Source: Bostrychus sinensis (lineage: Eukaryota; Chordata; Actinopteri; Gobiiformes; Eleotridae). From it: a stretch of 64,000 bases of DNA. Each line of letters opens with the position of its first letter. The stretch's first letter is position 1. The notes under the pieces are model-generated. The model was not told the DNA's origin and did not search any database. It was given only the letters and a program-made list of their open reading frames with translations. Shown here piece after piece: positions 23,779 to 37,060 of this stretch. Made by a program: the position numbers and the translations under genes. The DNA is taken from positions 33,471,719 to 33,535,718 of the forward strand of contig CM036253.1 in the NCBI GenBank assembly GCA_020698575.1. The letters are read 5' to 3'.

Positions 23779-23800
23779 TAGGCAGTTTCATGTTGTTGGA
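23779..23800 (-). promoter_or_regulatory. hoxb8a: miR-196 complementary site in the hoxb8a 3' UTR
   Basis: The plus strand at 23780-23799 reads AGGCAGTTTCATGTTGTTGG, which is miR-196a with a single change at miRNA position 5 (C for U). The mRNA (minus) strand can therefore pair with all 22 bases of miR-196a, with G:U wobbles at positions 5 and 22. Near-perfect pairing with a G:U at position 5 is the arrangement described for the vertebrate HOXB8 3' UTR, where miR-196 directs Argonaute cleavage. The strand, the gene and the position 3' of the coding region all fit. It is not a miR-196 gene: no short-loop hairpin follows, and the plus-strand reading is antisense to hoxb8a. Confidence 0.93.
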
Positions 23801-24679
23801 AATTTCATTAATTCATCATCATAATTATCATCATCATCATCATAATCATCATCAATCATTGCCATAACAACAACAACAACATAGAAGTGAGAAGTACAGT
23901 AAAAAGTGCACCATCATCTTTTTTAACTTAAAAACTATACAGCTGCCAAAGATAAAATTGTTAATGATAAACTTCTAACAATATAGAAATGTTTCCACAA
24001 TAATGTTCCACAAAGAAAGGAAGCTATCGTTTTTCTTGTCTTTTTTGTTTAAACACTAGAGTTGACTATGTTTCACTCGGTTGATCCGGCCCGTTCAATG
24101 GAAGCCCATGTTAGCCAGTGAAAGAAAAAAAATATACCCATGATAAGTCAGAATTTATGAGATACAAAGTCATAATCATATAAATAAAGTGATAGTGATA
24201 AGATATTAAAGTTGAAATTCATAAATAAAAGTGATTATTGTAGATACAATCAGTACACAGGCTGCAAAAGACCCAAAAAATGCCCAGCTTTTTACTTTTA
24301 TTTAACAAAGGGTTAAATGGGATGTATATTCAAATAGGCATCACTATTTATTATTGAGTCAGTAATATCTCCATTTGCTGGTTTATCCAATCAGAAGACC
24401 GGACTCTGTAAACAGTCTGCCTGCTGTTGTTAGTGATAGAGTGATTAACTTAGTTGACAGCTCTTTTACACTAAAAAACCTGCAGCCAACCACAGCGACT
24501 GAGTCACTTACTCTGTGTTTGCTCTGGTTTCCAGTGTCCATGTACAGTAGGGTGACCATCAGTCCCTATTTGATGAGGACATGTTCCAGTTTTTGGCTCC
24601 ATGTCCCAACAAAATTATGTAAAAAGACTTTGTTTTCAAAAAATCACGTCACTATATCCACCATTACAATAATAAATAC

Positions 24680-25100
24680 CAGATGTCCAAACTTTTTTCC
24701 TTGAGGGCCACATACTAAAAAACGATAAGGATGAAATTATGAATTCACCACGATAGCAAGTCTCATTTGGCTGCTCCCTTTCCTTTAGGGGTCTCTACAA
24801 TGAATCATTCACATGGTTACTTTGGCATAGGTTTTACTCTGGATGCCCTTCCGTAACCCCATATTTATCCAGGCTTGGGACCAGCACATACAGGTAGTAT
24901 TGCAAACATTTATTTGGCACCACCAACAATTAATTCAATAAATAAAATTTCCAGCTTCTTCAAAAGTTAGCGTTACGCTTTTCTGCATAGAGACTTATGT
25001 GATTTTTTTTTTTTTTTTTTTTTTACCTTAAGGAAAAGTACTTTGTGTGGCAATCTGAGCCAATTCAGAAGGAAGCCTGGGGGCCAATAAAAAGTGGACT
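24680..25100. repeat. hAT-like repeat remnant with an inner fragment of another repeat
   Basis: Starts near AGATGTCCAAACTTTTTTCC and TTGAGGGCCACATAC, the common end of a fish hAT-type element, and ends near GGGGGCCAATAAAAAGTGG. Within it 24765-24890 carries TTTGGCTGCTCCC and CAGGCTTGGGACCAGCACAT, related to 29836-30065 and 19425. Lies within the inferred hoxb8a 3' UTR. Confidence 0.45.
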
Positions 25101-25473
25101 TGCCTTTTGCCTTTTTTCACTCATTTATTTACCTTGTCATTATTTTTCATTAATGATGTCCATCATGTTCAAACCTAGGCCGTGGTGTCATTTACTTAGA
25201 ATTACATAAAAATAGATCTAGGAATATGGTCACCCTGCTCTTGAAGGACACATTTATTCTCTAGCTATATTCCACCTCTTGTGAAGTGTATCTGGTCTTC
25301 AACAGAAACAATGTCCTTGTAATAAACTAAGTGCCAATATGATAAACATAGGTCTCCTTCTAAAACTTAATGCCATGTATATTGTAACATATATTGACAA
25401 CATACAACTACACTGAATTGAAAATATGTGAATTAGCATGGTCTCAGCCAGCGCTGCTTTAAACATAGCCTGT

Positions 25474-25532
25474 AGTTAGATTAGATAGACTCTTTATTGA
25501 TCCCGAAGGAAATTCAGGAACTTTAGGATCTT
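25474..25532 (+). repeat. short TAGATTAGATAGAC/TTTATTGATCCC repeat fragment
   Basis: Contains AGATTAGATAGACTCTTTAT and TGATCCCGAAGGAAATTC, a landmark of a common fish retroelement tail. Confidence 0.6.
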
Positions 25533-26239
25533 CTTTATCTCAAAATCCATTTTCATCTCATACTCATAACTTACCTTTGGAACATTCTGCTTCTCTCACT
25601 GGTGCTAAAGGGCTTCCGAACCACCATTACTTTACATGACTTTTGTTCTTGAATGACTTGTTCATGAATCATAGTTCATTGATTTCTTTTTCTTCTTTTG
25701 CAGTTGGAGTCTACGGTCCATCCAGCTGTGGGAGTCGCCGTTTGGGCGACTCAAAAGTTATTTTACAACGATTGGAGACAGCAGGGCAGTCCAGTAGGCC
25801 TCAATGAACCCATCCCACCCCTCACCACCCCCAATCCCCTCACACCTGACCCCTTTATCCCTCAGTCCAACATACGCCCCATTTCCACTGGATTTATACG
25901 GCAGGTCCTGTCAGTCTGGCACAGTCTGGTTCAGTTGCTCTGTGGAACTGTAGAGGAGAAAGTTTTCTGAACAACAAATTCAATGAGCCATAGCAGGTTA
26001 TGATCACTATTTAATGTCGCAAATTCTACTTTTTAATGCTCTGTGAATGCCATGTTTTAACTCACAAAGAAGAGCCACCTCCTGACCCCAAATAGTTCTA
26101 GAACCATCCTGAAGGCTTCCAGAGAAATCATTTTCAAAGAACAGATACATGGTAGGTTTATGGGTCTACCACCTGCTTATCACAAGACTTTTACCCAATC
26201 ATAGCAATGCCATGTTGATTTAGGGGTGATAGAAAAATT

Positions 26240-26645
26240 GTCAATTTGCAAGCAAGCCTGCAACCCCCAGTACTGCCACATCATTGGTCCAAACCACCGC
26301 AGGCTGGGTGCAAACACATTGCCCTGAGCAGGACATGATAGATTTTAGCATTATGGAATGGCAGCGAAATGGTTAGCAGTTAGATTCCCAGGCAGAGTGC
26401 CACTTATGGAGTTTGCATGTTCTCTCTGTGTCTAGGTGGGTTTCCTCAGGGTGCTCCTACAGTTACTCCTGACCAAGGAGTAGCTGGCTAAAAAGCTGAA
26501 GTAGATTCCCTGGGCACTGCACCGTGGTTGCCCACTGCTCTAACAGGTTGCCCCAGTGGCATTGAAGGATGGATCAAATACAGAGAACATTTATTTTTTC
26601 CAGATGGGGACAATAAAGTCTACCTTAACTTTAACCTAACCTATG
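26240..26645 (-). repeat. CATCCATC-family fragment and related tail in the hoxb8a 3' UTR
   Basis: 26355-26470 is a reverse-oriented piece of the family at 4926-5310. 26480-26645 is its tail, ending with GGGACAATAAAGTCTACCTT. 26240-26330 shares ACTGCCACATCATTGGTCC (inverted) with the body of the MITE at 20545-21254. It starts 185 bases from the hoxb8a stop codon. Confidence 0.6.
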
Positions 26646-26829
26646 GAATTATATAGCTGCTGTGCAATAAATAAGTGCGCAACTCCACTGTTTTTGGAAC
26701 CAAGGGCCAACGTGTATGCTTTCGGAGGACTCTTTGGACCTCTTTTAGTAATGGACTGACCTAACTGACCTTATCTGTTCCAGTGGAAAAGAGGCTCTGC
26801 ACCCCACCCCCCTCCCAGCCCTTAAATCC

Positions 26830-27257
26830 TTACATTTGCTTGTGGCTCTTGTCACAGCAATCCTCGCTCGCTGTAGCCTGTGATCCAGCTGCTACAGAAC
26901 CACCACCTCCACCTCCTCCATCACCTCCTCCTCCCCCAGCCCCTGCCCCAGCAGTGGACCCCCCGGCAGCACCTCCCCCAGTACCGCCGTCCCGGAGCTC
27001 CTTCTCCCTGCGTTCCCGCTCCACGGCCTCCTGCTCGCTCTTGCTGCTGGGGAACTTGTCCTTGTTGTTCTCCTTCTTCCATTTCATGCGTCGGTTCTGG
27101 AACCAGATCTTGACCTGGCGCTCGGTGAGGGCCAGCGCGTGCGACACCTCGATGCGTCGCTTGCGGGTGAGGTAGGGGTTGAACAGGAACTCCTTCTCCA
27201 GCTCCAGGGTCTGGTAGCGGCTGTAGGTCTGGCGGCCTCGTCTCCGGCCAGCAGCTA
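26830..27257 (-). CDS. hoxb8a: hoxb8a exon 2 (homeodomain and C-terminal tail)
   Basis: The exon begins at 27257 after a CAG acceptor. The base G from exon 1 plus TA makes codon 145, and the joined reading frame runs MRPQ-V-AAGRRRGRQTY. The homeodomain is residues 149-208 (27067-27246) and has all hallmarks: YSRYQTLELEKEF, helix 3 KIWFQNRRMKWKKEN, Q50 and N51. The following KFPSSKSEQE is diagnostic of Hoxb8 rather than Hoxc8 or Hoxd8. The full protein would be 286 residues, against about 243-245 in human and zebrafish as I recall. The excess is a Gly/Ala-rich tract at about residues 235-269. The C-terminus SEDCCDKSHKQM ends at TAA 26832-26830. The homeodomain is intact, so nothing suggests a pseudogene. 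The long opposite-strand open frames here are shadows of the glycine/alanine codons. Confidence 0.97.
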
Positions 27258-27420
27258 CTGGGGGGGTGCACAAAAAGAGAGGGGTGGATGGGGGGACACA
27301 AATCAGAGACACATCGTTAGACAAGAGCGTTCTGGTCACATGAGCCATATGTACTCAGCGGTCCGGGAACAGCTCAACACATATGGAAGTTGTATAGCAG
27401 CCAAGGTTTCCCAGGCTATA

Positions 27421-30400
27421 CTGTTTTTTTTTTTTTTTATCAAGACCCATTTTGAAATACCAATAAAAACATAACTTGTGTAATGAATGATATAACACAA
27501 ACTTTAGTTAACACCTTCACAGCTGTTTCTAGCTATATTCAGACTATGCATATGGACAGGGCCCTACAAGCCACTAGTGGGCTCCAAAGCTGTTGTTCAA
27601 CCTCATCTGAGGAGAATGCCTGTTGTGCAGATGTCTACTATGCCATTGTCCTGTGGAAGTTGTTTATACTCATTTTACATTATTACATATAGTTACTGTA
27701 TTAAGTCTAGAAGTGTGTTCTAGTTATTTATGAATCTATATTGAATGTCCATTCTGTAACACCGAACTGTACAGTGGACCAAGAAAAACTGAGGGAAGTG
27801 GTGGGCAGGGGGTAAAGAGTTTTATTACTACTATAGTACTACTATTTTGTTTTTCACTATTTTACTGTTCTTTTACTGAGAAATGTATTTTATACAATTT
27901 CATATGTATATATGCACTGTGTTGTTTTTTTTCTACTGCTCTATGTGTACTGTTTTTATGTGTGTCTTTGTGTCTCAGGGACTGTGGACAAAAATTAGCT
28001 CAGAGAGCTATAGTCTGGTACAAAGCATATTTTCTTCTGTGATCAACACTCCTGTTCATGGTCTCTGTTCAGCAAACTAAATAAACTAAACCAAATATTA
28101 GGCCTATTGTTGATTATTTTTAACTATTGTGGCAGTGCACTATTGCTCTGAGTGAATTATTGCTAACTCAGCTGAGTTAGTTGCAGCCCCCCTTGTTGAT
28201 TTCTCTCTAATATCATTTTTATCTTGCCTGAGTAACTCAACTTTAAATGTTGATTTTTAATGAGAGGTTATAATGACTGCAGTCTGTTTTGCTCGTGAAG
28301 TGAACTGTAGTATGTCCGTGGATCATCTAATGGATTAGGAATCTCTTCATCACAGTCTGGCAATCTAGGGGCCCCCCAAACAGCATCTTGCATAGGGCCC
28401 TACACTTTTTCTACAAGTCCTGCTCTTATACCCCGTCTATTTGGTCAGCATGCCTAACACTGTTGCAAGCCTGGCCAGACAGACCCACTCACTTTCTTAG
28501 CAAAGTGAAATGGGTCAGAAACCCCTTCTATTCAAGTCATATTGTGCCAAAGCCATTGTTGTCCATTTTTTACAAGTAGAGCTGGCACGTTGTTTCTGCT
28601 GCAGCCCAAAACACCAAAAACCAGCCAGGTGACTTACCATAAGGGTGTAAATAACAATGTAGCTCAGGGCTATTTAATTGGCGGCTCGAGGCCTAGAAGC
28701 GTCCCATCGATCAAACGAGACCGTCCCATCTGCCCATAAATAATAAATAAATCATTTAAAAATTGCGAAACTTTACAAATGCTATTTTGCAACACTTTGT
28801 GGCACTAAAGCCAGCAGTTCTACTGAGTGTGCAACTGCTAACAGACTGCGGTAAATCATTATTTTTGGTTATAGAATCTATTCATTTTAACTTTTCTATT
28901 TTTAATGGAGTGTATCTATCCAATCCAATACACTTTAATTATATAAGTGCTGCACAAAATTATAAAAACAATAAATAAATACTCAATTTATTTCATTTTA
29001 ACTACATTATAACAAATATCAGTAATACACTAAAATAACAAAAAAATAGATAAAAAAAAAACAATAAAATATATATAAAATAAATTAAAAAAACAAAACA
29101 ATAAAAGACACACAGGACCATACAACTCACACTGAGTCAAACAGGTAAAAGTGGGTTTTTAGAGACTTAAAGCCTTCCACTGTTGGGGGCCATTCTGATG
29201 TGTGTGCTAGATTTTAATAATCCTCTTTTTTTATTGCTAAATGTGCCAAGACATTTATTAAAATATTTTTCTTTTTAACTATGTGTCATTATGTCATTAT
29301 TTAATTTCTGACTATAGCAACAAAAATTCAAGCGTCATTTCTGTAGTTAAAATACATGTATAGCTTTAATCCAGCCAAAGTTGGAACAAATGAGTTACCA
29401 GTCAAAATGGGAATCATGCCCTTGTAATAGGTTATTCTGATATTAGTTGCTGTTAAATGTTTTTGTTATATTTTAGTCAGAGTGGGTATGTTTCATGTTA
29501 AACCAAAGCAAAGGCCTGAATTGATAGTTTCCATCTCTTTTAGCTTATATATAGAACAGACTTTATTAAAAGTCTGGATTCTCGGCTGCTGTGGGAAAAA
29601 GAAGACTGACTATTGTTTCTAAGATCCTCCATGCTGTTTTTGTTCCAGAGTCTGTCATGCTTCAGCTCTTCTGACCACAGCTGCCACACATAACAGAACC
29701 ATCACTGGGACAAAGATCACGTTCATATGCTTTAAAGACAAAAACGCTTACACAAATCACTGCAGAAAATAACCACTACTAAGTTAGTTTTGTGTCAATG
29801 GCCTAGGTCTATTTTTATTTATTTTGTTCCTTTTTTGGCTGCTCCTTTTCTTATTAGGGGTCACCACAGCAAACTAGTTGCACACTGATTTGGCAGGTTT
29901 TTACACTGGATGGCCTTCCTGTCAAAACTAGCCACATACTGTGACTGGAGTAGGAAATGTCGGTGAAGTGTCTTGCCTAAGGACACAACAACAGTAAGAG
30001 CTTCGGGCAAGATTCAAATTGCAGACAGTCCAGTTGGTTGTAGAACGCTTACTCCACTGCACCATTATTATTTACATTTTATATTTTTAAGCACAAACGC
30101 ATTGTATTTTTATTTAATACCTGTCCATAAAAAATAAATAAATAACTAAACTTAAATCATCATATTAATATCAATACCTTTGATTGAGATCATCATCCCA
30201 ATGTTAAACAATTTTCAAGATAATCTGTATCCATTTTTGGGGGCCAATTTTCCAGTTGCGGGACTCAGCAAATTTTTGCTTTCCCTTTTTCCCATAGAGT
30301 AGCAAATGCCCCTGTCAAGACCCCATGCTTCTTCAACTCCAAACACGTAAATCCACAAAGAATTTATCAATCAAGAAAAGAGAATAACTTAAAAGACAAA

Positions 30401-30479
30401 GGTTTTCTTTTGGTAAAATCGTTTCAATTAAGAATCTGTATTAAAAAAAATCTAAATGTATGTAGAATGTACTTAATTA
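27421..30479. repeat. repeat-rich first part of the hoxb8a intron
   Basis: Poly-T at 27424-27438; a hAT-like end at about 28660-28700 (CAGGGCTATTTAATTGGCGG); AT-rich low complexity at 28920-29110; and a GAAGTGTCTTGCC-family repeat at 29836-30065 (GGCTGCTCCTTTTCTTATTA, GGCAGGTTTTTACACTGG). No exon seen. Confidence 0.5.
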
Positions 30480-31870
30480 CTGAGTTATGATTGTTTTGAG
30501 ATTTGTTTTAGTACTTTTCACCAACTGCATCTCCACGCTCTGAACATATATAGACTCCATAGTGGACAGTGTTCTTCTGTGTTGTGTTGTGAAACATGTG
30601 ATCCTCATGTGCCTTAAACGTTCAGGAGGGCCATAAAGGGAACACATACGCATGCACACTCACGCACACGCACACACACACACAAGCTCACGGCTATAAA
30701 TACGCCGTAAACACTTTGGGGCACACATCAAAGTTACGCACAGGTTTATAATGAACGAAACCTCGTTCGGCGCTAGATAATTATTCACAGAACCGCCAGG
30801 ACTGCGCCAACATACGCACCAACAGCCATCAATATTTAATAAACCAACATATGCCCTGATATCAACTGATTCACGCACTGCTAACTTTTCTTCAGTCCTT
30901 CACCTCCGTACAAAACCACTGGGCGTAATGCGTTTATTTGGATTTTTACGCACAATAATTTGTACTTAAAATACTGTATAATGCCAACACGATTTCTATT
31001 TTATCTTATCCCTTAATAAATATGCAAAACGGCTCCCAAAACCCCCCAAATGAAGACATCAATAATATATTAGATCTTATTAACACAGCGCATGAAGTTA
31101 TTATATTTCCATAAAGCAGTTTGTCTTCCTCTTGGATTATTGTGCCATAAAAGGCCGCTGTAAAACTGAAGCCCTAACCTCTTAAATCATAAAACCTGAA
31201 GGGAAATTTAGATTTGAAATAACCAAGAAGGTCTTCACCTATTTTCTAATTTTAATTGTGCGTAAAATGTGCGCAAAGAACATAGAACATACAGACCTTT
31301 GATATAGACCCACCCACGTACAGACCATGCGCGCAGACACACATACATCGCAGTTACAGCACTAACTTCGTGGATTAGATTAACCCAAAGAGCAATGACT
31401 TGGCTGGGAGCGCATTGGCCTCTAATCACATCCAGTCCGTATCTGAACCGAGCGCATTATATTATGTCTGAAAGCCCGCAGGTAACGGCCACAAAAAAAC
31501 ATCTCCATCTCCGTCCAAAAAAAAAAAAAAAAAAGAAAAAAGAAAAAAAAAATACATCTATTACTCAGAGTCCTGCGGGAGCGCGTGGACTCTGATGGAC
31601 TCCCTGGATCTTCAGCGTCCAGGGTCAATCCGTGGCCACTAACCGCTCGTGGCGATGCGCAGAGACAGGAGAGGCTTTATGGAGATGCGTCAAAGGACGG
31701 TAATGTCTGCTGTGTGCGTTATCTGTGTGAACCACGTTACAGTGAGAGAACTTTATCAGGTCTGCAAATGGTTCACGACTGTGTTATTCGGAAGATTTTC
31801 AATAATAATAATAAAACTTTGCTCTGTAAATGTCTGAACCCAACTGACAGCTAAAAGACTAAGAATTTAA
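30480..31870. promoter_or_regulatory. intronic island with homeodomain-like motifs
   Basis: Unique sequence with GGCTATAAATACGCCGTAAAC (one base trimmed each side of a longer run at about 30691-30712), TTTTACGCAC (30944-30953) and GTGCGTAAAA (31258-31267). Contains a CA run (30662-30686) and a poly-A run (31517-31550). Likely intronic enhancer DNA; inference from composition. Confidence 0.4.
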
Positions 31871-32449
31871 TTCTACGCAGGTGTTAATTGTCCAATATTA
31901 TTTTGAAGACTTACATCTACCGTTTATGAACGCCTTGCTTAGGTAATATGGCATCTGTATTTGAAATAAAAATCTATATTTCGCAGAAAATGCTATTATT
32001 TTTTTTCTCTTTATCTGTGACTCATAACGTGTTGTGATCGGGTCAGCTCAAGTGTATTTATTTATTTATTTTATTTTATCGTTTATGTATTTGACCTTTA
32101 ACCAGGTTGCAACTCTGTTAAAGTAACAATCACTTTTACAAAATTGAATGTATGTTAAAGCTGAAAATATATTCCGAATGTTCTTGTTTTACTCAATAAA
32201 ATATTTTCCTAATTAAAAAAAATAAATAAATAACGGATTACTATTCATCTTAATCCCAATAAAAACGCATAATGGAAAACAATGTGGTTAAAACACCAAT
32301 AACAATAGAACCTTTACCCAGGAAATGTAGCATAACGTACTGATAAATAGACTCAAGCAATACATACACTTCTCTAATAGCAGATTTAAGCCAAGATGAA
32401 CATTCTTTTCCCTAATAAGCCAGTACGCAGTCTTTGAGTAACTAGCATT

Positions 32450-32640
32450 TAACAACTATAGGAGATGTCTCTGTGCATAACTGGCTCAGCTGGCCTTTAT
32501 TGTAGTCTGTAAACGAGATTTGCATTCATTAATGAGAAGCTGACCTTTAGCTGCTTAATTGGGGGACTTATAGTAAAGTGTTATGAGTTCAAAGAAGAAG
32601 CTATAAGGAAGGTGTATAAAACAAAACCATTGTCGTAGCT
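32450..32640. promoter_or_regulatory. small intronic block with CATTAATGA and CTTAATTGG
   Basis: Unique block with GTCTGTAAACGAG (forkhead-like TGTAAAC), GCATTCATTAATGAGAAGC and GCTGCTTAATTGGGGG. Typical of conserved Hox intronic elements; conservation cannot be checked here. Confidence 0.35.
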
Positions 32641-33179
32641 ACAGAATATCTTAGAAAATGGTGAATTTTTGAACTTGCCAACAGGTGTGATTTATTAATT
32701 ATTGTCAAATTTTGAAAACTCAATAAAAAAGACTTGGCAAAATGACACACGTGGTATTAACATACTCTGAGCTCTGGGGAGAATAACACAGCCTCAGTCT
32801 CCCACTGATCTGTGTTTTCTTGCAGCTTTGAACAAATCTATTCACTGATTGTTATATGTAAGACACTATTAGCAAATCATTTGGTAACTTTTTGCTCCAA
32901 AGGAATGTGGCCAGTCCAGTTCTATTCCCTTGTCTTATTAAAATGTTCAAATGTGATGATATTAGTATAGGAAACTTCCACGTGCGCCAGAAATCAATGC
33001 AATAAGAAATTCAGCATTTTGTAGATTGAGTATGGCTTACTGAATGTCAGCCGTGGCATTAAGGACCTACCAAGGTTTTGAGTGACCTGCAGTGTTTTAG
33101 AAATCCAACTTAAATGAAGTAATTTGCCCAGTGTTAGCGTTTCTAAACCGTATACCCACTTTAAAGAAAAATAACTATT

Positions 33180-35060
<1,881 letters not shown>

Positions 35061-35653
35061 TACCGAAAACCTCCTCCAAGTTATATTTATATAGATCATA
35101 AGGTAACTATATTACATAAGTATATGCATTATTAACCACTTCCCATTCTCAGCTAATAACATGTCAGTGTCCATCTTTGTTTTAGTTTGTATTTATTGTT
35201 AGCACTAGCTTTTTTCTACTTTAAACTCGATTTCATTGCAATGTTATATAAACTTTTTTGTCTGGTTATTAATACAGTTAGTTTCCATTATTCAGAGAAG
35301 TCCAGTGCACCTATAACCTACCTAAAACCTTCACTTTTGGCCTCCTCCATTTTAGAGTGACCATGTTACTTAAATCCAACAACACACTTTGCATTCATGC
35401 ACCATATACGCACAGGAGACAGACGTAAATAGCACAAGTAGCGTGATCTTCTATGCCATACTTTATAAAGAGCTCAAACAACAATAGTGGCCGAGTATTA
35501 TGGTCTAGATCCACGCAGAGTGGCTGCCTGTAGCCCGTGGGGAAGTGGCCACCTTGTCTCCAATAACCCCACAGACCACAGGCAAGTCGTAAAAGCAATA
35601 CAGCCGAGCCAGACCCACATGGCTGCAAACAACGACCTCTCTGAGTGGGGCAT

Positions 35654-35687
<34 letters not shown>

Positions 35688-35940
35688 CCTTTTACTAAAG
35701 GGGGTTCAGGGTTCACTCCCGAGCTGCACTGCCCTGCCTCCTCCCCGGTTTGTCGTTGCATGTCTAAGCTTCGGCCGGCAATTAAACCATAAAGCCATTC
35801 ACAAGTTCTGGTGCTGCAATAAAACAATAAACTGGGCTTTGTCTTGCACTTTTTCCCCCTTTTGTTTACGCAGGAAGTTCTAATTACCTTCCCTAAATAG
35901 AAGCATTTAAAACAACTTTCCCAACTTTTCCTTTACACTA
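35061..35940. other. last part of the intron next to exon 1
   Basis: Poly-T run at 35657-35688; otherwise unique sequence without recognisable elements. Confidence 0.4.
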
Positions 35941-35974
35941 CGCTATGTTTGAGTAGTTCAGAGCGCGTCCTCAC

Positions 35975-36407
35975 CTTGTGGTCTCATCCACGGGAAAAGC
36001 TGCGTGGGTGACGGACTTTGGTCAGTTCCATCCCCGTCGTCACCACCAAGTCCCGGCGCGCCTCCGAGTTTACAGTCGCTGTACTGGACCAGATCCGCGT
36101 CCTGGGCACCGAATAGCGTCTGCCGTTGGAGCGCGTCGTATCCGTAGAAGTTGCCGGGCTCGCCGTGACATGTGACCGCGCAGGGGCTCTGTTGGTAGGG
36201 GTTGCTGGGCAGCGTCGAGGCGCTGTGGTGGTAGAAGTCCTGGATCTGCGGGGCGTGCTGGAAGGTGGCTCCAGAGCCGGGGCCGTAGACGACAGTGGGC
36301 CGGCTTCCGGCTAGGTCCTGGGCGAAGCCGCACTCGTAGTAGTTGGGACGTAACGAGTCGCCGCTTTTATATTTGGAAAAAAGCGAGTTGACGAAATAGG
36401 AGCTCAT
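35975..36407 (-). CDS. hoxb8a: hoxb8a exon 1 (Hox transcription factor, N-terminal half)
   Basis: This exon encodes residues 1-144 plus the first base of codon 145 of a group 8 Hox protein, a nuclear homeodomain transcription factor for trunk patterning. The ATG is at 36407-36405 and the protein starts MSSYFVNSLFSKYKSG, the conserved Hox N-terminus. The central part reads closely like vertebrate Hoxb8 (NYYECGFAQDL, PTVVYGPGSG, HGEPGNFYGYDALQRQ, LVQYSDCKL). The PBX-contact hexapeptide FPWMRPQ sits at residues 138-144, directly before the splice donor. The donor reads CAAG then GTGAGG, so the intron begins at 35974 in phase 1. An acidic GDDGDGTDQ stretch precedes the hexapeptide. Exon 1 is of normal length for Hoxb8. 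Assignment to the a copy rests on the neighbouring hoxb9; the group 8 and B-cluster assignment rests on the protein itself and is very firm. Confidence 0.97.
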
Positions 36408-37060
36408 GTCTGAAGCGGGGATGAGTGTTACTCAGAGGGGACACTGTTCTGGCGCTGCGTGGGAGACACACACACACACGCGCGCGGCTCCGTAAGCTTT
36501 GCCGCTGTGGCTGGACCGCTGCTGTGGCGCGTCCCCTCACGGCCACGACGCACTGGCCGCTCGCGGTGTGAGGAACGGTGTCCGCGGTTACGCTCCCGAT
36601 CCGCGCCACGACAACAACAACAACAAGGCAAACACAAACAATCACACCGAGTCCATAAAACCCCCAGCGAAGCAGGATCAGACCGAGAGGCTCGCGTGAA
36701 CAAGGAGGCGGAGGACGGGCTCGTGCGCATCACAGTTCCGGTGCTCGCGCTGTAAGCGGGAGCATTGTCGCGCTCTCAAACGGCTTTTCCGTGATTTACT
36801 CCTCTGCAAATGAGTTGTTTCATATTTTCTCTCTCCCTCTCCGTGCGCACTCTCTCTCTCTCTCCCCGCTCTCTCTTTCGCGCACGCGCTTTCTGTCTCT
36901 CCTCCTCGGCCTTGCGCGTGCCCGTGTGTGTATGTGTATGTTTGTGTGTGTGTGACTGTGGCTTCAGGGATAATTTGCATCTATTATCAGCCCTTCATCC
37001 CATTGGCTTTTGCACGCACATGGAAAAAACGTGCACGCGCGCCATAGACACACTATGATC
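36408..37060 (-). promoter_or_regulatory. hoxb8a: hoxb8a 5' UTR and promoter region
   Basis: This is the upstream flank of the hoxb8a ATG. It is CpG-rich from 36408 to about 36770, then has a CT/GA-rich tract (about 36827-36900) and a short GT-rich run near 36925-36957. On the minus strand I see an octamer ATGCAAAT (36973-36980) and an inverted CCAAT box (37002-37006), both common in Hox promoters, and a CCATAAA motif at about 36652. No clear TATA box fixes the start site. Confidence 0.55.

Larger units (their letters stand above)
23590..26829 (-). other. hoxb8a: hoxb8a 3' UTR (inferred, about 3.2 kb)
   Basis: The UTR extent is inferred. The miR-196 site of the hoxb8 3' UTR is at 23779-23800 and AATAAA hexamers follow at 23619-23624 and 23598-23603 on the minus strand. 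Most of the interval is repeat-derived: fragments of the CATCCATC family and its tail (26240-26645), a short TTTATTGATCCC-type fragment (25474-25532), and remnants of a hAT-like element and another repeat (24680-25100). The alternative is a shorter UTR ending upstream, in which case the conserved miR-196 site would be untranscribed, which seems unlikely. A spliced UTR is also possible. Confidence 0.6.

Noticed and set aside
23779..23800. A miR-196 gene on the plus strand
   Set aside because: The plus strand reads like mature miR-196a, but the needed star arm and short loop are absent. The place, strand and position-5 change fit the hoxb8 target site instead.
25681..25975. Plus-strand exon with a CTTCTTTTGCAG acceptor-like start and a 90-codon frame
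   Set aside because: No known protein resemblance and it lies antisense inside the inferred hoxb8a 3' UTR; strand-specific RNA-seq would be needed.
26783..27175. Proline-rich plus-strand open frame over hoxb8a exon 2
   Set aside because: It is the antisense of the Gly/Ala tract and homeobox.
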